64,000 nucleotides of DNA, taken from assembly GCA_039931615.1 (NCBI GenBank), contig JBDTRR010000005.1, positions 62,001-126,000 on the forward strand, in the 5' to 3' direction. Source of the DNA: JAHFUI01 sp039931615. Its GTDB lineage: Bacteria > Acidobacteriota > Vicinamibacteria > Vicinamibacterales > CAVVIG01. Numbering within the stretch: position 1 is the stretch's first letter; each line of letters starts with the position of its first letter. Of this stretch, positions 28,161 through 37,227 are shown piece after piece. The notes under the pieces were generated by a model. That model did not search any database. It was not told where the DNA came from and saw only the letters and a program-made list of their open reading frames with translations. The translations under genes and the position numbers were made by a program.

Positions 28161-30047
28161 ATGCGTGCCTCTGTCTCGACAACTCTCGCCGTGATTGCGG
28201 TGACGGCGTGTTCCGCGTGCGGGCCGGGAACGCCGCCACCGGGCCCGGCGCCGCTCGAGGCGCTGCCCCGGGACGTCCACTCCTATGCCCGCCCCGCGGA
28301 AGCACGGGTGACGCACGTCAGCCTCGATCTGCGGGTCGATTTCAGCGCGAAGCGCCTGGGCGGGCAGGCGGCCCTCAAGCTCCGGCGCGCGCCCCAGTCG
28401 AACCACGTCGTCCTCGATACCCGCCGGCTGAACGTCCATGGCGTCGCCGACGGAGCAGGCCGTGCGCTCACCTACGCGCTGGGCAACGACGACAAGCTCC
28501 TCGGGCGGCCGCTCGACGTGACCCTTCCCGCCGGCGTCGACGAGATCGTCGTCAGCTACGACACCATGCCCGAGGCCGACGCCCTGCAGTGGCTGTCGCC
28601 GGCGCAGACCGCCGGCAAGAAGCATCCCTATCTCTTTTCCCAAGGCGAAGCGATCCTGACCCGGACCTGGATCCCGACCCAGGACAGCCCCGGCATCCGC
28701 CAGACCTACTCAGCGCGCATTGTCGTGCCGCAGGATCTCAAGGCGGTGATGAGCGCCGAGCAGCTCACGCCGGACGGCGTGGAGACGGCGGAAGGACGGG
28801 CTTTCGAGTTCCGTCTGACCCAGCCGGTGCCGCCCTATCTGTTCGCGCTCGCGGTCGGCGATCTTCAGTTCCGGCCGCTCGGTCCGCGCACCGGCGTCTA
28901 CGCCGAACCGGCGGTCGTCGAGTCCGCCGCCGCGGAATTCCAGGATGCGGAGAAGATGGTCGCCGCCGCGGAATCGCTGCTCGGACCGTACCGATGGGGA
29001 CGCTTCGACGTCCTGGTGCTGCCGCCGTCGTTCCCGTTCGGGGGCATGGAGAATCCGCGCCTGACGTTTGCCACGCCGACGGTGCTGGCCGGCGATCGGT
29101 CGCTGGTCTCGCTGATCGCGCACGAACTCGCGCATTCGTGGTCCGGCAACCTGGTCACCAACGCGACGTGGAGCGACTTCTGGCTGAACGAAGGGGTGAC
29201 GAGCTACGTCGAGCTGCGCATCATGGAAGCGTTGTATGGGCCCGAGCGCGCGGCAATGCTCGATGTCCTGGCCAGGCAGGATCTGATCGACGAGATCGCG
29301 CGGCTGGGCGGACCGACCTCCCCGGAAACCATCCTGCACATCAACCTGGACGGCCGCAATCCGGATGACGGGGCGACCGGCATTCCCTACGACAAGGGCG
29401 CCGCGTTGATGAGGTTGCTGGAGAAGACGGCCGGGCGGGAACGATTCGACGCCTATCTGCGGTCGTATATCGACCGGCACGCCTTCCAGTCGATCGTCAC
29501 GGCCACGTTTGCGGCCGATGTCCGCGCCAATCTGATCAAGGGTGACGCCGCGATGGAACGCGCCATCCGGCTCGACGACTGGCTCTATCAACCCGGGCTG
29601 CCGGACAACGCGCCGGCCCCTCGATCGGATGCGCTGGAGCGAGCCGGGGAGCAGGCGCGGAGATTCGGCCAGGGCACACCTGCCCGGGACCTGGTAACGG
29701 CCAGCTGGACCACCCAGGAGTGGCAGCATTTCCTCGACGCGCTGCCGCTGTCGCTATCCGACCTGCAGATGACCGATCTCGACCGCGCGTTCGGCCTGAC
29801 CGGGCGCGGCAACAGCGAGATCCTCTTCACGTGGCTGGGCATCGCGATCAAGCATCACTATCGGCCGGCGCTGCCCGCACTCGAGCGTTTCCTCACCATG
29901 CAAGGGCGGCGGAAGTTTCTCCGGCCGCTCTATGAGGGCTTGATGGCCACGGCGTGGGGAAGGGACGAAGCCAGGCGTATCTACGCCCGGGCCCGTCCGA
30001 CGTATCACGCGGTCGCGTCGACGACGCTCGACGCGATCGTCCGGTGA
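28161..30047 (+). CDS. M1-family aminopeptidase, lipoprotein
   Basis: A 628-residue protein. The N terminus MRASVSTTLAVIAVTACSAC has a lipobox-like VTAC, so it is probably anchored to the membrane outside the cytoplasm. The M1 fold is clear: an N-terminal beta domain, the substrate-binding loop GGMENPRLTFATPT, and the zinc motif HELAHSWSGN with the third ligand in FWLNEGVTSY 18 residues later. The C-terminal helical domain resembles leukotriene-A4 hydrolase, and the LTA4H-like branch is favoured by the GGMENP sequence. It removes N-terminal residues from peptides. A repeat precedes the gene. Confidence 0.92.
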   Translation: MRASVSTTLAVIAVTACSACGPGTPPPGPAPLEALPRDVHSYARPAEARVTHVSLDLRVDFSAKRLGGQAALKLRRAPQSNHVVLDTRRLNVHGVADGAGRALTYALGNDDKLLGRPLDVTLPAGVDEIVVSYDTMPEADALQWLSPAQTAGKKHPYLFSQGEAILTRTWIPTQDSPGIRQTYSARIVVPQDLKAVMSAEQLTPDGVETAEGRAFEFRLTQPVPPYLFALAVGDLQFRPLGPRTGVYAEPAVVESAAAEFQDAEKMVAAAESLLGPYRWGRFDVLVLPPSFPFGGMENPRLTFATPTVLAGDRSLVSLIAHELAHSWSGNLVTNATWSDFWLNEGVTSYVELRIMEALYGPERAAMLDVLARQDLIDEIARLGGPTSPETILHINLDGRNPDDGATGIPYDKGAALMRLLEKTAGRERFDAYLRSYIDRHAFQSIVTATFAADVRANLIKGDAAMERAIRLDDWLYQPGLPDNAPAPRSDALERAGEQARRFGQGTPARDLVTASWTTQEWQHFLDALPLSLSDLQMTDLDRAFGLTGRGNSEILFTWLGIAIKHHYRPALPALERFLTMQGRRKFLRPLYEGLMATAWGRDEARRIYARARPTYHAVASTTLDAIVR

Positions 30048-30113
30048 GCCGCAGTCCGGGTCGATGCCACCAGCGATGATCAGGACACGCTTTCACCCTT
30101 CGAAAGGACACAG

Positions 30114-30362
30114 ATGACAGATCCCACTCCAGCCGAAGTTGTCGACGCGGCGATAGACGCCCTGCTCGAAGTCGTGGCGCGATCGGCCGATGATCTCCGG
30201 GCCTTCCATGCCACCGTGGCGAAGGCGCGGCTCGACTCGCTGCCGCCGTTTCCCCGCACCGCCGTGGCGACGACGGAGAGGATTGTCCAGAACCTCCAGA
30301 GGGTCGAAACCGAAATGAAGGAGATGTTGCAGGCGCTCGGTCTGGCGGAACCCCAGGGGTGA
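30114..30362 (+). CDS. Small helical protein of unknown function
   Basis: An 82-residue protein starting behind AAAGGACAC. It is helical throughout (VVDAAIDALLEVVARSADDL; TERIVQNLQRVETEMKEMLQ), with the second half likely to be a coiled coil. No family is recognised and there is no membrane segment. It sits between the aminopeptidase and a sigma-54-type promoter, and a GC-rich palindrome about 120 bp downstream could end its transcript. Confidence 0.6.
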   Translation: MTDPTPAEVVDAAIDALLEVVARSADDLRAFHATVAKARLDSLPPFPRTAVATTERIVQNLQRVETEMKEMLQALGLAEPQG

Positions 30363-30481
30363 GACCACCGGCGTCAGCCGCGGCGCGAGGCTCGAGAAGC
30401 GAGAACTTTGTCGGCATCGGTCGCTCGAGCACCGCGGCAGTCCGGCTGGCGGGGGGCATGTCCGCCCGTTCATTGAGGTTT

Positions 30482-30507
30482 CCCGATCGGCGCGCGCGCC
30501 GATCGGG
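30482..30507. repeat. Strong GC palindrome ahead of a sigma-54 element
   Basis: CCCGATCGGCGC and GCGCCGATCGGG are perfectly complementary and nearly contiguous (centre GC). There is no T-run, so a classical terminator is unlikely. It abuts the -24 region of the element at 30507. It could be an operator or a factor-dependent terminator. Confidence 0.55.
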
Positions 30508-30521
30508 GGCACGGCTATTGC
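30507..30521 (+). promoter_or_regulatory. Candidate sigma-54 promoter
   Basis: GGGCACGGCTATTGC matches TGGCACGN4TTGC at every defined position except the first, with correct GG-N10-GC spacing. It lies 85 bp before the receiver-PilZ-like gene. Confidence 0.6.
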
Positions 30522-30605
30522 GGTGAGGCAGCGGGGTGGTGTTTTTTTGCGCTGTCGTGTGCAGTTACACGTCCGTCCGACCAGCCCGGCAGTAACATAA
30601 ACACT

Positions 30606-31274
30606 ATGTCGTTCCGGATCCTGCTGGTCGAGCCCGACGCGGCGCTCGCCATCGACATCGAGTCGGCGCTGATTGGCGCGGGGCACCGCCTGGCCTGGGT
30701 TTCCACGTTCGAGGAAGCGACTCGGCAGCTTACGCTCGAGTGTCCGGATCTCCTGATCACGGCAGTTCGGCTCGGAGCTTTCAACGGCATGCACCTGCTG
30801 TTCCGCTTCCGCTCCGACGATCCGGATGTGCCGGTGGTGGTGATTGGCGGGCCGAATGATCTCACCCCCGACATGCGGCGCCATGCGACACGGTTCCTCA
30901 GTCCGCCGATCGAACGCGCGGCGCTGATCGAGCTGGTGGCCGGTCTGCTGCTCGGCCGCACCCCCCACGATCCACAGACCCTTCGCCGGTGGCCGCGAAA
31001 GCGAGCCCAGCTGCGAGCCAGCATCCACCGCCGCGACGTCCGGGTTGTCGAGCTGAGCTACGGCGGACTCAGGTTGGAAATGCCGGCGGCGCCGGCCGAT
31101 GCCGTGGCGCCGATCGAGATCGCGCTGCCATCGCTCGGCATGCAGGTGACGGCCCTGCCCCGGTGGTCGAAGCCGGCCGAAGAAGGCGGCACGTGGTGGT
31201 GCGGCGCCGAGATCGCCCTCGCCGGTGCCGAGGCCGCCTCGCAGTGGCACCGCATCGTCGACGCCTTGCATTAG
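30606..31274 (+). CDS. Degenerate receiver plus PilZ-like protein
   Basis: A 222-residue two-domain protein. Residues 1-120 have the receiver fold (FRILLVEPDAALAIDIESAL, CPDLLITAVRLGAFNGMHLL). However, the phospho-acceptor Asp is Ala53, the acidic pocket is Glu-Pro-Asp, and the conserved Lys-Pro near strand 5 is Pro-Pro (RFLSPPIE). It is a pseudo-receiver. Residues 130-215 look like a PilZ domain (RKRAQLRASIHRRD, then VVELSYGGLRLEMP), with Glu instead of Asp in the DxSxxG c-di-GMP motif. It is probably a signalling adaptor that no longer takes phosphate. A sigma-54-type promoter lies upstream and the exopolysaccharide regulator follows. Confidence 0.75.
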   Translation: MSFRILLVEPDAALAIDIESALIGAGHRLAWVSTFEEATRQLTLECPDLLITAVRLGAFNGMHLLFRFRSDDPDVPVVVIGGPNDLTPDMRRHATRFLSPPIERAALIELVAGLLLGRTPHDPQTLRRWPRKRAQLRASIHRRDVRVVELSYGGLRLEMPAAPADAVAPIEIALPSLGMQVTALPRWSKPAEEGGTWWCGAEIALAGAEAASQWHRIVDALH

Positions 31275-31327
31275 GGACCACGGACTCACCAACTAATCTG
31301 CGATCCCGATCACGAAGTCCGTCGTTT

Positions 31328-31345
31328 GGCAGACTTTTGTCTGCC
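31328..31345. promoter_or_regulatory. Candidate enhancer site (perfect palindrome)
   Basis: GGCAGACTTTTGTCTGCC is a perfect 7-bp inverted repeat around TTTT, 130 bp upstream of the sigma-54-type element at 31475. Related sites occur at 50873 and 57546. This is the usual distance for an upstream activator site. A terminator hairpin for the preceding gene is the alternative, but no T-tract follows. Confidence 0.5.
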
Positions 31346-31450
31346 CGCCGCCCGGCGCGATTTCCGGCGCGGCGGGAGCCCGACCGTGAGTGATCCAGGA
31401 CGGATCGCGCGAAAACCCCAGTAATTGACCGCCGGCCGCCGCATCGCGGC

Positions 31451-31467
31451 GGTGACAAATGTCTGCC
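31451..31467. promoter_or_regulatory. Second, half-conserved enhancer-like site
   Basis: GGTGACAAATGTCTGCC has the GAC-N4-GTCTGCC half of the site at 31328 with a changed left arm. It lies only 7 bp upstream of the -24 element, so it could equally act as a repressor site. Confidence 0.35.
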
Positions 31468-31474
31468 TGATCGC

Positions 31475-31490
31475 TGGCCGCAGCCTTGCA
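31475..31490 (+). promoter_or_regulatory. Candidate sigma-54 promoter of the exopolysaccharide operon
   Basis: TGGCCGCAGCCTTGCA has exact GG-N10-GC spacing and the full TTGCA -12 box. It is 110 bp before the AAA+ regulator start and heads the 31.6-43.3 kb run of genes. Confidence 0.65.
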
Positions 31491-31599
31491 CTGCAGGCTC
31501 CCGTCACCAACCGAGCACACAAACCGGCGTTGGCTGCATGACGCAGCCGGCGGCGGGCGCCAAACGGGTTCGGCCTGGCGTGCGTACGTGAGTATACCT

Positions 31600-32663
<1,064 letters not shown>

Positions 32664-32667
<4 letters not shown>

Positions 32668-33347
32668 CGACGACCCGCCGCCGTGCCGCCACCGACGCGA
32701 TCGCCAACCATGCGCGGTTCGGCCGCAGAACCGCGTGCGTCGGCCTGACGCTGGTCCTGGCGGCAGTGACCGTCGATGGCCAGGCGCCGGGCCCGCGGCC
32801 GGCGCTGCCCGCCGTCGCCGCGACGGCCGCCGCCACCACCATCGTCCCGGCCGACGCGCCCAGCGACTACATCATCGGCAGCGATGACGTGCTGTCAGTC
32901 CTGTTCTGGAACGACAAAGACCTTTCGGCCCCGCTGGTGACGGTCCGTCCGGACGGGAAGGTCACCCTGCCTCTGCTGAACGACGTCCAGGCGGCCGGGC
33001 GGACGCCCGAGCAGCTGAGAGACGCGATCAAGGTGGCGGCCCAGAAGTACGTCGAGGATCCGAACCCGACGGTGATCGTCAAGGAAATCAAGAGCCGGCG
33101 GGTCTTCATCACCGGGCAGGTCGAGAAGCCGGGCACCTATGCGCTCAACGGCCCGACCACCATCCTCCAGCTGATCGCCATCGCCGGCGGCCTCAAGGAT
33201 TTCGCCGACAGCAAGAAGATCTCGCTGCTGCGCAACGACGGCGGCAGACCGGTGGTGCACGCGTTCAATTACCAGGACGTCCTGAAAGTCAAAAACCTGC
33301 GCCAGAACATCGAGCTGAGGCCGGATGACACGGTCGTCGTGCCGTGA
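32664..33347 (+). CDS. Polysaccharide export protein (Wza-like, XrtA-system type)
   Basis: A 227-residue outer-membrane export protein starting at ATG 32664 behind AAGGAG, overlapping the regulator stop. It has an N-terminal signal segment (LTLVLAAVTVDGQA). The Poly_export domain follows (DYIIGSDDVLSVLFWNDKDL, VRPDGKVTLPLLNDVQAAGR), then an SLBB domain (RRVFITGQVEKPGTYALNGP). It is shorter than Wza (about 380 residues) because it has one SLBB, as in EpsA/TIGR03027-like exporters tied to exosortase loci. It forms the exit channel for the polymer with the Wzz protein and kinase downstream. Confidence 0.9.
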
Positions 33348-34660
33348 CGATCGTGGCACCCACCTCGATTCGTCTCATCGCGGTCGTCGCGGCGGTCCTG
33401 CTGACGTCGAGCGTGGGCGGCGCGCAGTCGGCCGGCGACCTGCCGACGCGGCGCGAGTTCCGGGGATTGTTCGGGCCGACGGCGGCCAGGCAGGAGCGGC
33501 CGCGCCGCCTCGACCTGATGTTCTCTGTCTACGATGCCCAGGACGACGACTCGTATCTGGCGACCGAAACCGACGTGCTCGGTCCGACGCTGCAAGCCGG
33601 CGAGTGGTATTCGGGCGCGACCGCGGCGCTCACCTACGGACAACGGCGGCGGCACAGCCAGCTGACGCTCAATGCCGCGAGCGCGGCCCGCTACTATCCG
33701 GGTCTGCAGCGTCTGATGGGCATGCGTCACAGCGGCGGCGTGGATCTTGACGTCTACACTGCGCGCGACTGGCGCGTCCAGGCGGCCGGCACCGCGATCT
33801 TCTCACCGTTCTATCAGGTGGTGCTCGGACCGTCGACCGGCACGGCGTGGCTGAACGAGACGGCGCCGCCCAACGACGACTTCTCGGTCTCCGAGCAACA
33901 GGCGATGCAATACGGATCGACGGTCGGGGTGTCGCACACCTACGGCGCGAAGTCGGCGATGAACGTCAACTACGTGCTGCGCTATAACCAGGTGCTCGAC
34001 GGTGGCCCCGATTCGAGCAATCAACGGATTGGCGGCCTGTATACACGGCTGTTGACCAGGAACGTCGGCCTGCGGCTCGGCTATGCCTACGGCGTCGCCA
34101 CCTACAGCGGCGATGCGGCGGCGGTGCCGATCCGCAACCAGGACCTGGATTTGGGACTCAGCTACGGCCGCGCCTTCGCCCCATCGTCCGGCCTGTCGGT
34201 CAGCTTCAGCACCGGTTCGACGATCGTGTCGTCGGCTGACGGCCGGCATTTCCGGCTGATTGGCACGGGCCGGCTGGTCAAGCAGCTGTCCGCGCAGTGG
34301 ACCGGACAGATTAACTACGACCGCGGGCTGCAGGTGCCGGACGGCGCGACCCGGCCGTTCTTCTCGGACACCGTCGGCGTCAATCTGAAGGGCTATCTGA
34401 ACCGGCGGGTGAGCGTGCGGATCCAGCCGAACTATTCACACGGCGTCGTCGGGTTCGCGGGGGACACCAACTCCTACGACAGCGTCAGCAGTTCGATGCG
34501 GCTGGATGTCGCCATGAGCCGGCGGGTCGCCCTCTACGGGGAGTATTTCTACTACAAGTATCAGTTCGCAAGCGCCGACGGCCTGCCAGGACTGCTGACC
34601 ATGGGCCTGAAGCGTCAGGGGGCCCGGTTTGGCCTGACGTTATGGGCACCCGTGCGGTGA
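33344..34660 (+). CDS. Outer-membrane beta-barrel protein of the exopolysaccharide locus
   Basis: A 438-residue protein with a GTG start overlapping the exporter stop (GTGA). A signal peptide (VAAVLLTSSVGGAQS) precedes alternating beta-strand sequence rich in Tyr/Gly/Ser (ATAALTYGQRRRHSQLTLNA; GLRLGYAYGVATYSGDA; GLSVSFSTGSTIVSS). It ends in aromatic-capped strands, as for a porin-like barrel. Barrels in this position occur in many XrtA-type exopolysaccharide loci and may form or assist the outer-membrane exit. The exact role is unassigned. Confidence 0.8.
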   Translation: MTIVAPTSIRLIAVVAAVLLTSSVGGAQSAGDLPTRREFRGLFGPTAARQERPRRLDLMFSVYDAQDDDSYLATETDVLGPTLQAGEWYSGATAALTYGQRRRHSQLTLNAASAARYYPGLQRLMGMRHSGGVDLDVYTARDWRVQAAGTAIFSPFYQVVLGPSTGTAWLNETAPPNDDFSVSEQQAMQYGSTVGVSHTYGAKSAMNVNYVLRYNQVLDGGPDSSNQRIGGLYTRLLTRNVGLRLGYAYGVATYSGDAAAVPIRNQDLDLGLSYGRAFAPSSGLSVSFSTGSTIVSSADGRHFRLIGTGRLVKQLSAQWTGQINYDRGLQVPDGATRPFFSDTVGVNLKGYLNRRVSVRIQPNYSHGVVGFAGDTNSYDSVSSSMRLDVAMSRRVALYGEYFYYKYQFASADGLPGLLTMGLKRQGARFGLTLWAPVR

Positions 34661-34674
34661 ATGGGAGAGAAGAG

Positions 34675-36240
34675 ATGTTACCCGGTCGGAAATACACCCC
34701 TGAAGATATCGTCGCGCTGGTCTGGAGACGGAAGTGGCTGCTGCTCTCGGGCTTCGCCGTGTTCACGGCGCTGGCGTTCGGCGTCTCGCTGACGATTCCG
34801 AACCAGTACCGATCCGAAACGCTGATCCTGGTGATCCCGCAGCGGATTCCGGAGAGCTATGTGCGCTCGACCGTGACGACGCGCATCGAGGACCGGCTCC
34901 GATCGATCGGCCAGGAGATCCAGAGCCGCACCCGGCTCGAACGGATCATCACCGAATTCGGCCTGTATCCGGCCGAGCGCCAGGCCCAGCCGATGGAAGT
35001 CGTCGTTGCCCAGATGCGGCTGAAGATCGAGGTCCAGCCGGTGCGGGACGATGCCTTCAGGATCGCGTTCACGGCGTCCGACCCGCGCACCGCGATGATC
35101 GTCACGGACCGGCTCGCGTCGATGTATATCGACGAGAACTCCAACGACCGGACGGCGATGGCCGCCGGCACCAATGAGTTTCTGGAGAAGGAGCTCGAGG
35201 AGGCACGGCAGCGGCTGCTGACGCATGAAAAGAAGCTCGAAGAGTTCCGCCGCCGGTATTCCGGCGAGCTGCCGGCACAGCTTCAGACCAACCTGCAGGT
35301 CATCCAGGGCAGCCAGAGCCAGATCCAGAACCTGAACGAATCGATCAACCGCGATCGCGACCGGCGGCTGCTGCTCGAGAAGTCGGTCGCCGGAGCCCTG
35401 GCGGGCGAGGGGGTACCGGTGACATCGCCGGACGCCGCCACGGCCGCGGCGACGGGCGACAGCTCGAGCGTCGATCAACTGGACAAGGCGCGGAACGAGC
35501 TGAGCACCCTGCAGCTGCGCTTCAAGCCCGAACACCCCGACGTGATGGCGAAGAAGCGGCTGATCGCCGAACTCGAACGGAAGGTGCAGGAGGCGCCGAC
35601 CGCCACGCCGGGACCCAGGCCGGTCAGCGGCGCCGAACAGGCGCGCCAGGCCCGGGCCCGCGAATATCAGACCGAGCTGGACAAGGTCGATCGGCAGATT
35701 GCCGCCAAGGAAGCCGACGTCGAGCGTCTCGCGAAAGCGGTGGCCGCCTCTCAGCGCCGCGTCGACGCGGTCCCCGGCCACGAATCGGAGCAGACCGATC
35801 TGATGCGCGACTACGACACCATCCAGAAGATGTACACGACGCTCTTGACCAAGAAAGAGGACTCGAAGATCTCGTCCAACCTGGAAACGCAACAGGTCAG
35901 CGAGCAGTTCAAGATCCTCGACCCGGCGCGGTTCCCGGAGAAGCCGTCGAGTCCGGCGCGCCGACGCTATGCGCTGGTCGGGGCGGCGTTCGGCCTCGCG
36001 CTCGGCCTGGCGCTGACCGGCTTCCTGGAGTATCGCGACACGACGCTGCGCAGCGAAGACGAGGTACTGCGGACGCTGGTTCTGCCGGTGCTGGCGGCCG
36101 TCCCGGTGATGGTGGCCGTCGCCGATCGCAGCCTCCGGCGGCGCCTGATGACGGCGTCGATCACGGCGACCATCCTGACGATCGCCAGCCTGACCGCGTT
36201 GACCGTCTGGCGCTTCGCCCTGATCGGGGGCGGACGATGA
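34675..36240 (+). CDS. Chain-length determinant (Wzz) protein, XrtA-system type
   Basis: A 521-residue inner-membrane co-polymerase from the ATG at 34675. TM1 lies at residues about 20-40 (KWLLLSGFAVFTALAFGVSL). A Wzz periplasmic domain (YRSETLILVIPQRIPESYVR) and a long coiled-coil region (about 170-410) follow. The C-terminal Pro-rich hinge PARFPEKPSSPARRR precedes TM2, and a final hydrophobic segment ends the protein. The sequence fits TIGR03007-type proteins of PEP-CTERM/XrtA loci. It lacks the fused kinase, which is the next gene. It controls polymer length and bridges inner and outer membranes. Confidence 0.9.
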   Translation: MLPGRKYTPEDIVALVWRRKWLLLSGFAVFTALAFGVSLTIPNQYRSETLILVIPQRIPESYVRSTVTTRIEDRLRSIGQEIQSRTRLERIITEFGLYPAERQAQPMEVVVAQMRLKIEVQPVRDDAFRIAFTASDPRTAMIVTDRLASMYIDENSNDRTAMAAGTNEFLEKELEEARQRLLTHEKKLEEFRRRYSGELPAQLQTNLQVIQGSQSQIQNLNESINRDRDRRLLLEKSVAGALAGEGVPVTSPDAATAAATGDSSSVDQLDKARNELSTLQLRFKPEHPDVMAKKRLIAELERKVQEAPTATPGPRPVSGAEQARQARAREYQTELDKVDRQIAAKEADVERLAKAVAASQRRVDAVPGHESEQTDLMRDYDTIQKMYTTLLTKKEDSKISSNLETQQVSEQFKILDPARFPEKPSSPARRRYALVGAAFGLALGLALTGFLEYRDTTLRSEDEVLRTLVLPVLAAVPVMVAVADRSLRRRLMTASITATILTIASLTALTVWRFALIGGGR

Positions 36241-36304
36241 TCGGCCAGGCCTGCTCGAACAACCCGACTGTCTCACGACGCTCACGCGTTCACGGATCGA
36301 ACCA

Positions 36305-37216
36305 ATGACACGATTAGCCGATGCCTTCCGGCGCGCCCATGCGGAACTGGACGAGCCGCCCGCGGCGACGACCGCGACGCCTTCCCGACAGGACTTCCGG
36401 CCGGTTCCGGTGAGGAACCTGGCCCTCGAGCCGGCGCCGGTTTCGTCCAATCCGATCACCCCACTGCTGGGCTTGCCGACAGGTCCGAACGAAACCGCGC
36501 CGTGGCGGAACGATCCCGCGCTGGTCGGCAAGCTGGTGGGCACCGCGGGAATGTCGGCGGCGGCGCTGGAGCAGTACCGGAAACTGGCGGCGACACTGCA
36601 CCACGTCCAGCTCGAGCGCGGGCTGAAAGTGATCATGATCGCCAGCGCACTGCCGGGCGAAGGCAAGAGCCTTACCGCGGTCAACCTGGCGCTGACGCTG
36701 GCCGAGTCCTATCACCGGCGCGTGCTGCTGATCGACGCCGACCTGCGCCGTCCGACGATCCAGCGGATCTTCGGGCTGCCGCAGATCGCCGGCTTGAACG
36801 AGGGGCTCAAAGCCAGCGAGGATCGGCCGACTCCGACCGCGCAGATTACCGAACGTCTGTTCGTGCTGCCGGCCGGACGGCCGGAGGCGGATCCGATGAG
36901 CGGTCTGACCTCGGACCGGATGCGCCGGCTGATCGCGCAGGCGTCGAGCGCGTTCGACTGGGTGATCCTGGACACGCCGCCGGTCGGCCTGCTGCCCGAT
37001 GCCAGTCTGCTGGCGACGCTCGCCGACGGTGTCCTGCTGGTGATCCGCGCCGGCGCCGCGCCGTTCCCGCTGATCAAGCGCACCGTCGATGCGATCGCAC
37101 ACGATCGCATCCTCGGCGTGGTGATGAACGCGATCGATTACTCCCACGACAGGAACGCGGCCGGATACCAGGACTACTACGGCGCCGGTTACTACGGCAC
37201 GCCGGCAGCGAAGTAA
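36305..37216 (+). CDS. BY-kinase (CpsD/CapB-like tyrosine autokinase)
   Basis: A 303-residue ParA/MinD-fold tyrosine kinase: Walker A SALPGEGKSLTAVNLA, Walker A' LLIDADLRRPTIQ, and Walker B WVILDTPPVG. A tyrosine cluster YQDYYGAGYYG at the C terminus is autophosphorylated in family members. The first 90 residues are a low-complexity linker (PPAATTATPSRQ) that may dock on the Wzz protein. It regulates chain length and export through phosphorylation cycles. It lies 64 bp after the Wzz gene and 11 bp before the sugar transferase gene. Confidence 0.92.
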   Translation: MTRLADAFRRAHAELDEPPAATTATPSRQDFRPVPVRNLALEPAPVSSNPITPLLGLPTGPNETAPWRNDPALVGKLVGTAGMSAAALEQYRKLAATLHHVQLERGLKVIMIASALPGEGKSLTAVNLALTLAESYHRRVLLIDADLRRPTIQRIFGLPQIAGLNEGLKASEDRPTPTAQITERLFVLPAGRPEADPMSGLTSDRMRRLIAQASSAFDWVILDTPPVGLLPDASLLATLADGVLLVIRAGAAPFPLIKRTVDAIAHDRILGVVMNAIDYSHDRNAAGYQDYYGAGYYGTPAAK

Positions 37217-37227
37217 AGAAGTAGACG

